In this document: positions 52,101 through 59,471 of the stretch, piece by piece
Position numbering within the stretch: position 1 is the stretch's first letter
Layout of the letters: each line of letters starts with the position of its first letter
NCBI GenBank assembly: GCA_004292955.1
Contig: RDXX01000031.1
Coordinates: forward strand, 1 to 59,471
DNA length: 59,471 nucleotides
DNA from: Oscillatoriales cyanobacterium
Lineage (GTDB): Bacteria; Cyanobacteriota; Cyanobacteriia; Cyanobacteriales; Microcoleaceae
Direction of reading: 5' to 3'
The notes under the pieces: model-generated
Seen by the model: only the letters and a program-made list of their open reading frames with translations
Told to the model about the DNA's origin: nothing
Databases searched by the model: none
Made by a program: the position numbers and the translations under genes

Positions 52101-52997
52101 TTGCCAATCCCACTGGACTTTTACGGTTTGAATTGGTTTGGCTTGAACGGTTGCAGTGCCTGTAAATTTTTGTTCGACTTTGCCTTTTTCGTCGAGCATT
52201 TGCGCTACAAGCTGAACTTGACCGTTTTGGGTAATGTCTTTGAGTTCTACATCTAATTTAATTTGCTTTTTTCTGGTGGAAGTTTGGACGTATACATCGC
52301 TAACTAGCGGGCCTGGGGCCACGCTAAGAACCCTGACTTCGCCGATGATTCCCCGCGATTGCAAGTTGGATTTTGTGGTGTATATTTCTGTGGGACTCAT
52401 GATCACGGCTTTGTCTTTTTCGTCGGAGACTGCCGCGACTAAAATAGATATTGTATTTTGACCTGGTTTGGCTACTTTGGTAATTTCAATATTGCCGTAG
52501 GGCCATTCGATTTGACCGCAGTTAATGCCGTTGACAAAGATAATTGCATCGGTGCTGACTCTGGCTAAGTCGATAAAAATGCGGCGGTTTTTCCACTCGC
52601 CGGGAATGTCTATTTTTTTCTGATACCAAGCTTTTGATAGTTGTTTGCTGTTGAAGTTTTCCCAGTCTTTGCCGGTGCCGCGAGTGATGATTCCGGGTAT
52701 GAATTCGTTTTTTTCTTCTTGCCAGTCTCCGGGTACTTGGATGGAGCCCCAATTTGGGGAGGCGGGGGGACTTTGGGGGTTGCCTGTGGCGGGGACAAAT
52801 TGCCAGGTGCCGTTGAGATAGATTTGGTTGCGCTGGTTGTCGATCGCGCTGGCGGTAGCTGTAGTAAGATTCGGAAAGCCGATCGACATTACTGAGTTGG
52901 TGACCGAGTTGGGATTTTGCACCGCGTAACCGATGAATCCGAAGACGATGGCGGCTGCGAAAAATAATCCGATAATTTTTGCCAGCTTGTGATTCAT
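49185..52997 (-). CDS. Very large GH2-like glycoside hydrolase family protein with missing acid/base residue
   Basis: 1270 aa, about twice a minimal GH2 enzyme. An N-terminal membrane helix or signal anchor (KIIGLFFAAAIVFGFIGYAV) implies export. The sugar-binding domain (YLNGTWQFVPATG; AWYQKKIDIPGEWKNRRIFI), Ig-like domain and TIM barrel (GFREFWVQGRKFFLNGTEFR) follow GH2 order. The segment HPSVLMWATSPNYFG, where GH2 enzymes carry the Asn-Glu acid/base pair, has Asn464-Tyr465. The nucleophile position is present: YMVVEFGTPLH with Glu562. The C-terminal half has GATase/ThuA-like segments (GGKTMVFPQRREWLKNMGLR). It may be a bound or altered-mechanism hydrolase of exopolysaccharide. Monocistronic; repeats lie upstream. 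Confidence 0.8.
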   Translation of the reverse strand: MNHKLAKIIGLFFAAAIVFGFIGYAVQNPNSVTNSVMSIGFPNLTTATASAIDNQRNQIYLNGTWQFVPATGNPQSPPASPNWGSIQVPGDWQEEKNEFIPGIITRGTGKDWENFNSKQLSKAWYQKKIDIPGEWKNRRIFIDLARVSTDAIIFVNGINCGQIEWPYGNIEITKVAKPGQNTISILVAAVSDEKDKAVIMSPTEIYTTKSNLQSRGIIGEVRVLSVAPGPLVSDVYVQTSTRKKQIKLDVELKDITQNGQVQLVAQMLDEKGKVEQKFTGTATVQAKPIQTVKVQWDWQSPRLWDAGKPNLYTLQLEVTGSGVNTQYNQPFGFREFWVQGRKFFLNGTEFRLRPALHSDTWEGGTVEVSDSLIDAYVKAGFNIAEIWPWNHDERGRWHFRELFSERADLKGFPIMAPALDITPIAWSEQWNNRQIIDRWKGRMTAEMRRYRNHPSVLMWATSPNYFGNGDDQNPRRIGKKTVEGTIGPVEDQRLRAKTPLGNEAFAAMKSVDPTRPVMVHQGGTFGDVYSLNSYLNVMPLQEREEWISEWSKTGEMPYMVVEFGTPLHATMMRNRQGFDKVIVSEPWMTEFAAIYFGKQAYDLETPTYKRKIREQFVKDMQYKSWHMSKDLDFAPAFQKLQYLFSTNTWRTWRTFGMSGGMIPWQQGHGWDVSDAGRTKVDLGGFQSGRRGVYLKQVSNNLMHHLQPEAYKIYPAGEAIMKNNGPTLAWIAGANQAFAAKDHSFFAGSKLAKQIVLINDTRAQQDFALNWRVMVGGEEVATGEKKGKIDTAGTLFFPIDVKLPNTISSKADGEISLTARIGDRPHSDTFPFRVFANQAKIKDTLTIFDPVGKTSAMLKQLGYSLVPWNGSQVLSLLIIGREAFSSGQNLPGNLENFVRNGGKTMVFPQRREWLKNMGLRVAEHVSRRAYPVDSNHPAIIGLDGEDLRDWMGESTLVEAYPDTTQTGSRLSPANMPWYGWHWGNRGAVSSASIEKPHRSGWRPILESEFDLAYSPLMELDYGKGRLILNELDVEDHYSVDGGAAQLVQQLVSYGTNSPMLGKPDKVVLIGGDKDAKKLDSLGVIYQRANALSQDAGLAIVGAEANLKDADLRAYLNGGGNAFFLPRQVPVAGLGVGLQQAKDFGGSLAVPGWDEVKGLSGSDLRSRSFYDTWLIKSGGEIGADGLLSRVAVGKGVAIFSQIDPDSLNADAKTYLRFTRWRQTRANAQILANLGASFRADGAVFNGSSQEFYHPDYKTDFENGDDPYRYYRW

Positions 52998-53184
52998 CGT
53001 AAGTTCCTCCCAGAAATCAACTTATCCAGTTTGTCTCTTCATTTATCATAAGCTGCTGCGCGCATCAATTGCTTGGTTTCGACGAGTGGACAAAGGGGAA
53101 AGTGGGAGATGGGGAGAGTGGGAGAGGGGGGGAGTGGGAGAGGGGGAGAAAGGGGAGAAAGGGGAGAAAGGGGAGACGTGGGAG

Positions 53185-53304
53185 GGAGCATCTCAGTTTT
53201 GCATTTATTATAGTGCGAGCGTCCCCGCTCGCGTATTGTAAAATACGCGAGCGGGGACGCTCGCACTCAAAGAAAAAATGCTTTTTACAAAAATGAGATG
53301 CTCC
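53185..53304. repeat. Nested palindrome with a perfect 26-bp hairpin
   Basis: AGTGCGAGCGTCCCCGCTCG-CGTATT (53212-53237) pairs perfectly with 53242-53267, leaving a 4-nt loop. Outside it, GGAGCATCTCA (53185-53195) pairs with TGAGATGCTCC (53294-53304). A partial copy (GCGAGCGGGGACAGC) lies near 53390. Confidence 0.92.
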
Positions 53305-53439
53305 TGAGGGGGAGATTGGGAGAGGGGGAGATTGGGAGTATTTTTCTGATTCTCTGTGACTAATGACTGATGACTGATGATAAGGTTTGCGAGCGGGGAC
53401 AGCACTGATGACTAATGACTGATGAGGGCGGGCACGCAC

Positions 53440-53520
53440 CATCCACCGCCCCTACTGACTAATGACTAATGACTAATGACTAATGACTACTATCAACTGT
53501 CAACTGTCAACTGTCAACTG
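53440..53520. repeat. Heptamer arrays GACTAAT and TCAACTG
   Basis: Five or so copies of TGACTAA are followed by four copies of TCAACTG, upstream of the hybrid kinase gene. Confidence 0.9.
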
Positions 53521-53668
53521 ACTTCAGAAAATCTATCTGTGGGAAGATGGCACGGCGCCGACAAATGTGGTTTGTTATAGAAAAAACACATAATTTTTTT
53601 TAACCATGTTGTTTTATAGGCACAAACAGAAATAGTGCGATCGCGCCATCGCTACAGGTCAAAAAAAA

Positions 53669-56600
53669 ATGAGTCGGTTTCAGGTCTTGCCTTTACCCAT
53701 TAAATCTTACAGCATTGCTACATTTACCGCAGGCACGGCCTTACTGCTGACAACTCTGTTACTGTTTGCACTTCAGGCAACTCCTGCAATCTTACTTCTT
53801 GCCGCTGCAATGGTTGGCGGCTGGTATGCTGGTTTAAAGTCCGCAGAACAAGAACTAGAAATAGAACGCCAGATTATTTCAAAAGTAACTGATACCACAG
53901 CTTGCTTGATTGTAGTTCTCGACAGTCGAGGACGGATTGTGCGATTCAACCAAGCTTGCGAAAAAACAACTGGCTACTCGGTAGCAGAAGTTCTGGATAA
54001 ATATGTTTGGGATCTGTTCTTGATTCCCGAAGAAGTTGAGGCAGCTCAAACAGTTTTTGCTAATCTAAACGCAGAAGTTGTTTACAGCGAATATCAAAAC
54101 TATTGGCGCACTAAAAATGGATCCAAGCGCTTCATTTCTTGGTCGAATACAGTGATGCTGGGTATTGATGGCTTGGTAGAATATGCGATCGCAAGTGGTA
54201 TCGATATTACCGATCGCAAATTAGCAGAAATAGCCTTGGCTTCATCCTACGCCAAGCTAGAAAACCGCGTCAAACAGCGCACGGCTGAGCTAACAGTAGC
54301 TAAAGAAGCGCTGCAAGCTCAAGAAGAACGATTTCGCTGTTTAAGTTCCTGTTCGCCTGTGGGAATTTTTATGGCAGATTTTGAGGGGCGCTACACCTAT
54401 GCAAACCCTCGCACTCAGGCGATTTGTGGCTTGAGTTTGGCAGAACTTTTAGGAGATGGTTGGGAGAATTGCATTCACCCGAAAGACCGCGATCGCGTAT
54501 TGAGCCGATGGCTGGATTATACTCGGGAACTTGGGGAATATGCGATCGAATATCGCTTGCAAACAGCAGAGGGGATTGTGCGCTGGATTAATGTTGGTTC
54601 GGCGCCGATGTTCTCCGACTGTGGGGCACTCATCGGACACGTGGGTACGGTGCGAGATATTACTGAAAGACAGCAAACACAAGCAGCTTTGTCTAGCAGC
54701 GAACAGCAACTGAGAACGTTGCTAGAAAATACGCCCGATGTGATTATCCGCACCGATAAAGAACTGCGTTATATTTATGTCAACGAAGCAGTTGCTAGAA
54801 CTCAAGGAAAACCAATTTCATTCTTCCTCGGAAAAACCAGTCAAGAGCTAGGAATGCCGCCGGAACTTTGCCAGAGGTGGGATGAAACTCTCCGCAAAGT
54901 GCTAGAAACTGGTCGAGAAGAAGTCATCGAATTTCAGGCTTACTCAACCGACGGCATCAGAAGTTATCAATCTCGCGTAGTTCCAGAGTTTGACAAAGAC
55001 GGCGTACCAGAATCGGCGTTAATTGTTGCCCGCGATATCACAGAACTCAAACTTACAGAAAGTCAAAGATTGCAGTTGGCAACCGAGCAAGCAGCCCGAG
55101 AAAAAGCCCAAATAGAACAGCAGCGATCGGCATTTTTGGCAGAAGTTAGCAAAATTTTGGCTGCTGCGTTTGACGGAGAAACAGTGCTGCAAAATGTCGC
55201 TGAATTAGCAGTTAATTCTGTTGCCGATGGGTGCTGCATTCATTTGACCGAAACTGACTCAAAAGTCCGCAAAGTCGCTGTGGCTCACGCAGAAGCCTCT
55301 ACGGTTGATACGATTAATAAGTTGAGAGTTTGCAGCCCGATCGCCTTTGATGCTGTTAACGGCTATCCGCTGGTAATTCGCACCGGCAAATCCCAACTAA
55401 TTGCCGAAGTGGATGAGGAGATTTTAGCAGCAGCAGCCGAAAATGCAGCAGAAATTGAAATGCTACGCGCGGCGAAGCTATCCCGTAGGGAATCGCTCAA
55501 TATCGGATCTCACGCTTGCGTACCGCTGAAGGCGCGCGGGCGGGTAATGGGTGCGATCACTTGCTTTACCTCAAAGTTGGGGCGCCGCTACAGTGCAGAA
55601 GATATGGCAATGCTAGAAGATTTAGCATACCGCGTGGCGATCGCCCTGGACAACGCCAGACTTTATGCAGAAGCGCAGCAAGCACTAGCTCAAACATCGC
55701 AATCCTTCGCCTTAATTGACTCGCTGTTAGAAGCATCTCCCCTAGCGATTTGCTTTCTCGATCGCGAAATGCGATTCATCCGCATCAATCAAGTATTAGC
55801 AGAACTCAACGGTTTGACAGCAGAACAGCATCTCGGTCAAGACTACCGCCAATTGTTGCCAGAATCCGCTGCCGAGTTTGCACCAATAATTCAGCAAGTT
55901 CTAGAAACCGGCGAACCTGTTTTAAATGTAGAAGTCAGCGGCGAACATGGGGGAAGACCCGGATATTTCGGCTACTGGCTCGCCAACTACTACCCGGTGA
56001 AAAATGAAAGGGGAGAAATCATCGGCGCTGGCATAATTATCGCAGATGTTACCGCAGCTAAACAAACAGAATTAGCTTTGCGGGAAAGTGAAATGCGCTT
56101 CCGCAGCGTGGTAGATTCTAACATGATCGGCATTGGTTTCTGGGAGGCGGGCGGCGAAATTACCGAAGCTAATAACGCCTTGCTGGACATGATTGGATAT
56201 ACGAGAGAAGACTTAATTTCAGGAAAAATCCACTGGAGCAATATCACGCCGCCGGAATACGCAGAACTCGATCGCGCAGCCCTCGCCCAAGTCGCAGCAT
56301 CAGGAAGTTGCGAGCCTTTTGAAAAAGAATACATCCGCAAAGACGGCACGCGCTTCCCAGTTTTTGTCGGCGCCGGACACTTGCAAGGATGCACAGACAA
56401 AGGATCGTTCTTCGTGGTCGATATCACCGATCGCAAACAAGCTCAAAACCAGATCCGAGAAAACGAAATTCGCATTAGCAACCAACTAGCAGAACTCGAC
56501 TTAGTTTACAACACCACACCAGTCGGGCTGTGCTTTCTCGATACCAATTTGCGCTACATCCGCATGAACGAATGCCTCGCTGCGATCAACGGCCGCACGA

Positions 56601-59203
56601 TCGCAGATCACATCGGGCGCACCGTCAGAGAAGCGATACCGGAACTTGCCAATCTGGTAGAGCCGATTTACCGCCAAGTGCTCGCTACGCAAACCCCCGT
56701 ACTCGACATGGAACTTAAGGCCGAAACCCTTCAACAGCCGGGAGTTGTGCGGGATTGGCAAGTCAGCTTTTACCCCGTGATCGATGAATCGGGAACGCTG
56801 TTGGGAGTCAGCAGCGTGGTTGCCGAAATTACCGATCGCAACCAAGCAAAACGGGTAATCCAGCAAAGCGAAGCTTTATTCCGCCGACTGTTAGACTCAA
56901 ATATTTTCGGAGTCGCGATCGGCGATTTTACCGGCCGCATCGCCTACGCCAACGACTCCCTGCTCAACATGGTGGGCTATACTCGCTTAGACGTGCTCTC
57001 CGGTCAAATGCGGTGGGACAATATGACCCCCTCCGAATACCTCCACCTCGACGCCCGGGCGGCCGGGGAACTGCGGGCGTCGGGAGTCGCAACTCCTTTT
57101 AAGAAAGAGTACATCCGCAAAGATGGCAGCCGCGTGCCGGTGCTGATGGGCGCGACGACTTTGTGCCCTGACAAGGGCGAACCAGAGACGATCGTCGGAT
57201 TCTACATTGACTTGACCGAAATCTCGCGGGTGGAAGCAGAACTCAAAAACAATCAACAACGGCTGCAAATCGCTCAGCAAGCAGGCAAAATCGGAACTTT
57301 TGAATGGAACGTCCAAACGGGCGAACTCGCGTGTACGCCGGAGTTAGAGGCTTTGTACGGGCTGCCGGCCGGCGGTTTCCAGAGCAGCTATCAAAATTTG
57401 CTGGCAATGGTGCATCCAGACGATCGCACTTTCACCGAACAGCAGGTACTGGCTGCGGCGACGAACGGCGAGGAATTAAACATCGAGTTCCGCATCTGCC
57501 GCTCGGATAGCAGCGTCGCCTGGATTGCTTGCAGGGCTAAGGTGTTTCAGGACGAGCGCGGTTTGCCCCTGCGGACTATCGGCGTGAACGTCGATATCAC
57601 CGATCGCAAACAAGCAGAAGAGGCGCGATCGCAAATCAATCAAACTTTGGAAGCCTTGATCCAGGCTTGTCCCCTAGCAATTACCGTTTTCGGCGCCGAG
57701 GACGGCATTGTAAAAATGTGGAACCCAGCCGCTGAGAGGATTTTTGGCTGGCCAGAATCCGAGGCGGTAGGTAAATTTTTGCCCAGCGTTCCCCCAGACA
57801 AGCGGGAGGAATTTATGGAGAATTTGAAAGGAATTCGCGCTGGAAATGCGATCGCCGGCATGGAAACCCAGCGCCAAAGAAAAGACGGCACTTCGATCGA
57901 CATCGGTTTGTGGGCAACTCCAGTCCGCGACGCCAAGGGTAACATTAACTGTATGTCGATCGTCGCCGACATCAGCGATCGCAAGCAAGTCGAGGCAGAA
58001 CTCGCTCAGTTGCTCGATCGCGAACAAGCCGCGCGGGCAGAAGCAGAAGCCATCAACCGCCGGAAAGACGAGTTTCTAGCCACTCTTTCCCACGAACTCC
58101 GCACGCCTTTAAACGCAATTCTGGGTTGGGCCCAAATGCTCCGCACCCGCCCGTACACACCAGATTCTTTAGCTTGCGGTTTGGAAGCGATCGAGCGTCA
58201 GTCGAGGGTGCAAACGCAGCTAGTCGAAGATTTGCTCGATGTTTCCCGGATTATTCAAGGCAAGCTGGTTCTAAAACCCGGCTGGTTCGTCATGACAAAG
58301 ACGATCGAAGTTGCCCTCAATTGTGTCAGTTTCGCCGCTCAGGCTAAGTCTGTGACTGTTTCCTCGGAATTTGACCCCGCAATCAGTTTGATGTGGGGCG
58401 ACGCCCAGAGGTTGCAGCAGGTAGTCTCGAATTTGCTGACTAACGCCGTCAAGTTTACGCCATCCGGGGGAACAGTCCAACTGCGTTTGTCTGCGGTAGC
58501 TGTTGCTAATTCCCCATCACCTAATTACATACAAATTATTGTTAGCGATACCGGCAAAGGCATTTCTGCTGAGTTTCTGCCCTACGTGTTCGATCGCTTC
58601 CGACAAGCAGATGGCTCAATTACTAAGGCTTACGGGGGTTTGGGACTGGGATTGGCGATCGTCGAGCACTTGGTGGAACTTCACGGCGGCACTGTACGCG
58701 CCGAAAGTCCCGGAGAGGGACTCGGGGCGACATTTACAGTAATGCTGCCCCTGAAACAGCGTCGGAGTCAGCAGCCGCAGTTGATAGAGGAAAGGCAATT
58801 AGCTGCCGTGAGTCCTGGTATTTTGGCTGGTTTAAAGGTATTGGTAGTTGATGACGAACCCGACAACCGCGAGTTTTTGGTTTTGGCGCTGAAACAGTTG
58901 GGGGCTCTGGCGATGGCTGCTGCTTCAGCCCAAGAGGCGATCGACATTTTACAGCAGTCGCCGCCGGATATTTTAGTCAGCGACATCGGGATGCCGGTTG
59001 AGGATGGCTACTCGTTAATCCGCAAAGTGCGATCGTCCGAATCTGACAAAATCAAGCGCTTGGCCGCTGTGGCGCTGACAGCTTATGCTAGCGAACAAGA
59101 CCGGCATCGGGCGATCGAGGCCGGTTACGACGAACACTTAGCAAAGCCGATCGATTCTGCTCGATTCGCCACAGTTTTAGCTCAGTTAAAAACCTTACAC
59201 TAA
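53669..59203 (+). CDS. Hybrid sensor histidine kinase with many PAS domains, a GAF domain and a receiver domain
   Basis: 1844 aa. Two hydrophobic helices (about residues 17-58) anchor it. PAS/PAC units follow near 70-190, 220-340 and 345-465; a GAF domain near 485-670; then six more PAS/PAC units from 675 to about 1440, three with PAC ends of the type ITDRKQAE. The HisKA domain has FLATLSHELRTPLNAILGWA with His1475. The HATPase domain (about 1580-1695) has NLLTNAVKFTPSGGTVQLRL and VSDTGKGIS. A C-terminal receiver domain has KVLVVDDEPDNREFLV and phospho-acceptor Asp1772 in ILVSDIGMPVEDGYSLI. Such proteins integrate several signals; the ligand is unknown. Nine PAS domains is a high count. Repeat arrays lie on both sides. 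Confidence 0.94.
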   Translation: MSRFQVLPLPIKSYSIATFTAGTALLLTTLLLFALQATPAILLLAAAMVGGWYAGLKSAEQELEIERQIISKVTDTTACLIVVLDSRGRIVRFNQACEKTTGYSVAEVLDKYVWDLFLIPEEVEAAQTVFANLNAEVVYSEYQNYWRTKNGSKRFISWSNTVMLGIDGLVEYAIASGIDITDRKLAEIALASSYAKLENRVKQRTAELTVAKEALQAQEERFRCLSSCSPVGIFMADFEGRYTYANPRTQAICGLSLAELLGDGWENCIHPKDRDRVLSRWLDYTRELGEYAIEYRLQTAEGIVRWINVGSAPMFSDCGALIGHVGTVRDITERQQTQAALSSSEQQLRTLLENTPDVIIRTDKELRYIYVNEAVARTQGKPISFFLGKTSQELGMPPELCQRWDETLRKVLETGREEVIEFQAYSTDGIRSYQSRVVPEFDKDGVPESALIVARDITELKLTESQRLQLATEQAAREKAQIEQQRSAFLAEVSKILAAAFDGETVLQNVAELAVNSVADGCCIHLTETDSKVRKVAVAHAEASTVDTINKLRVCSPIAFDAVNGYPLVIRTGKSQLIAEVDEEILAAAAENAAEIEMLRAAKLSRRESLNIGSHACVPLKARGRVMGAITCFTSKLGRRYSAEDMAMLEDLAYRVAIALDNARLYAEAQQALAQTSQSFALIDSLLEASPLAICFLDREMRFIRINQVLAELNGLTAEQHLGQDYRQLLPESAAEFAPIIQQVLETGEPVLNVEVSGEHGGRPGYFGYWLANYYPVKNERGEIIGAGIIIADVTAAKQTELALRESEMRFRSVVDSNMIGIGFWEAGGEITEANNALLDMIGYTREDLISGKIHWSNITPPEYAELDRAALAQVAASGSCEPFEKEYIRKDGTRFPVFVGAGHLQGCTDKGSFFVVDITDRKQAQNQIRENEIRISNQLAELDLVYNTTPVGLCFLDTNLRYIRMNECLAAINGRTIADHIGRTVREAIPELANLVEPIYRQVLATQTPVLDMELKAETLQQPGVVRDWQVSFYPVIDESGTLLGVSSVVAEITDRNQAKRVIQQSEALFRRLLDSNIFGVAIGDFTGRIAYANDSLLNMVGYTRLDVLSGQMRWDNMTPSEYLHLDARAAGELRASGVATPFKKEYIRKDGSRVPVLMGATTLCPDKGEPETIVGFYIDLTEISRVEAELKNNQQRLQIAQQAGKIGTFEWNVQTGELACTPELEALYGLPAGGFQSSYQNLLAMVHPDDRTFTEQQVLAAATNGEELNIEFRICRSDSSVAWIACRAKVFQDERGLPLRTIGVNVDITDRKQAEEARSQINQTLEALIQACPLAITVFGAEDGIVKMWNPAAERIFGWPESEAVGKFLPSVPPDKREEFMENLKGIRAGNAIAGMETQRQRKDGTSIDIGLWATPVRDAKGNINCMSIVADISDRKQVEAELAQLLDREQAARAEAEAINRRKDEFLATLSHELRTPLNAILGWAQMLRTRPYTPDSLACGLEAIERQSRVQTQLVEDLLDVSRIIQGKLVLKPGWFVMTKTIEVALNCVSFAAQAKSVTVSSEFDPAISLMWGDAQRLQQVVSNLLTNAVKFTPSGGTVQLRLSAVAVANSPSPNYIQIIVSDTGKGISAEFLPYVFDRFRQADGSITKAYGGLGLGLAIVEHLVELHGGTVRAESPGEGLGATFTVMLPLKQRRSQQPQLIEERQLAAVSPGILAGLKVLVVDDEPDNREFLVLALKQLGALAMAAASAQEAIDILQQSPPDILVSDIGMPVEDGYSLIRKVRSSESDKIKRLAAVALTAYASEQDRHRAIEAGYDEHLAKPIDSARFATVLAQLKTLH

Positions 59204-59208
59204 CAGAA

Positions 59209-59471
59209 GGTACGTAGTTGCGCTTGAGCGCTCCTCCAGGTACGTAGTTGCGCTTGAGCGCTCCGGAAAGGTACGTAGTTGCGCTTAAGCGCTCCGGAAA
59301 GGTACGTAGTTGCGCTTAAGCGCTCCGGAAAGGTACGTAGTTGCGCTTGAGCGCTCTGAGCTTACATATAACCAAGAGCGCTTAAGCGCAACTACATACC
59401 TAAATCAAGAGCGCTTAAGCGCAACTACATACCTAAATCAAGAGCGCTTAAGCGCAACTACATACCTAAAT
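59209..59471. repeat. Array of ~31-bp units in two orientations, same family as 1-436
   Basis: Five units GGTACGTAGTTGCGCTTGAG-CGCTCC (59209 to ~59360) face about three reverse units AAGAGCGCTTAAGCGCAACT-ACATACCT, so the array could fold into a long hairpin. Each unit contains GCGCTTAAGCGC or GCGCTTGAGCGC. The first unit begins five bases after the hybrid kinase stop codon. It runs to the window edge. Confidence 0.92.

Larger units (their letters stand above)
52998..53668. other. 670-bp repeat-rich interval upstream of two divergent genes
   Basis: No gene. It holds GGGAGA-type purine repeats (53087-53175), a large hairpin (53185-53304), more purine repeats, GACTAAT heptamers (53440-53487) and TCAACTG heptamers (53494-53520). 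Promoters of the GH2-like gene and the hybrid kinase should lie at its two ends. Confidence 0.75.

Overview
The window looks like chromosomal DNA of a filamentous, non-heterocystous cyanobacterium of the Microcoleus/Oscillatoria/Phormidium type. Evidence: ndhL next to a DUF3007 gene and trpA, the crtP-crtB carotenoid pair, a dnaK3-dnaJ pair, a Npun_F0494-type protein, GATCGC-rich (HIP1-like) DNA, and very many heptanucleotide tandem repeats and short palindromic elements between genes. The genus is inferred from style, not from a marker gene.

Layout. 1-440: array of about 35-bp units with the palindromic core GCGCTGAAGCGC. 0.5-5 kb: a large repeat protein with a C39-like peptidase, a BCP/PrxQ peroxiredoxin and an orphan HicB antitoxin whose partner is cut off by a 111-bp mobile-looking element. 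5-8.4 kb: an AT-rich island with a vMAP-type HTH/NB-ARC ATPase, divergent from a 58-aa peptide gene and a graspetide-type ATP-grasp ligase. This is the best candidate for an undescribed system: a probable RiPP cluster. 8.5-18 kb: conserved cyanobacterial genes (Npun_F0494 type, DUF937, YcjF-like GTPase, LEA-like lipoprotein), the ndhL-DUF3007-trpA operon, an intronless tRNA-Leu(UAA) and a histidine kinase. 18.6-20.9 kb: a radical SAM gene overlapping a methyltransferase-like gene. 20.9-26.4 kb: urease genes ureD, ureA, ureB and ureC, interrupted by a GT61 glycosyltransferase; ureC carries an in-frame repeat-derived insertion. 26.5-30 kb: a short HmpF-like protein and crtB/crtP.

30.2-39.6 kb is a defence-like block. 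A ribbon-helix-helix protein and a lone HSDR_N-like nuclease face a minus-strand run of a Uma2 nuclease, a PLD-SNF2 helicase (split by an apparent 1-nt frameshift) and an Eco57I-like DNA methylase. 39.9-44 kb holds dnaK3 and dnaJ with a broken four-helix-bundle gene between them. 44-49 kb holds an Rpn-family PD-(D/E)XK protein, a dynamin-like GTPase, an HNH nuclease and a VapBC-type toxin-antitoxin pair. 49-59 kb holds a very large GH2-like protein lacking the usual acid/base glutamate and an 1844-aa hybrid sensor kinase. The window closes with a second array of the same repeat family that opens it.

The intergenic DNA is the other main theme. At least six families of small palindromic or MITE-like elements and many heptamer arrays occur. 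Several have entered coding sequence: in frame in ureC and in the methylase, disruptively in the hicA remnant and the four-helix-bundle gene. All identifications come from reading translated sequence; no database search was run.
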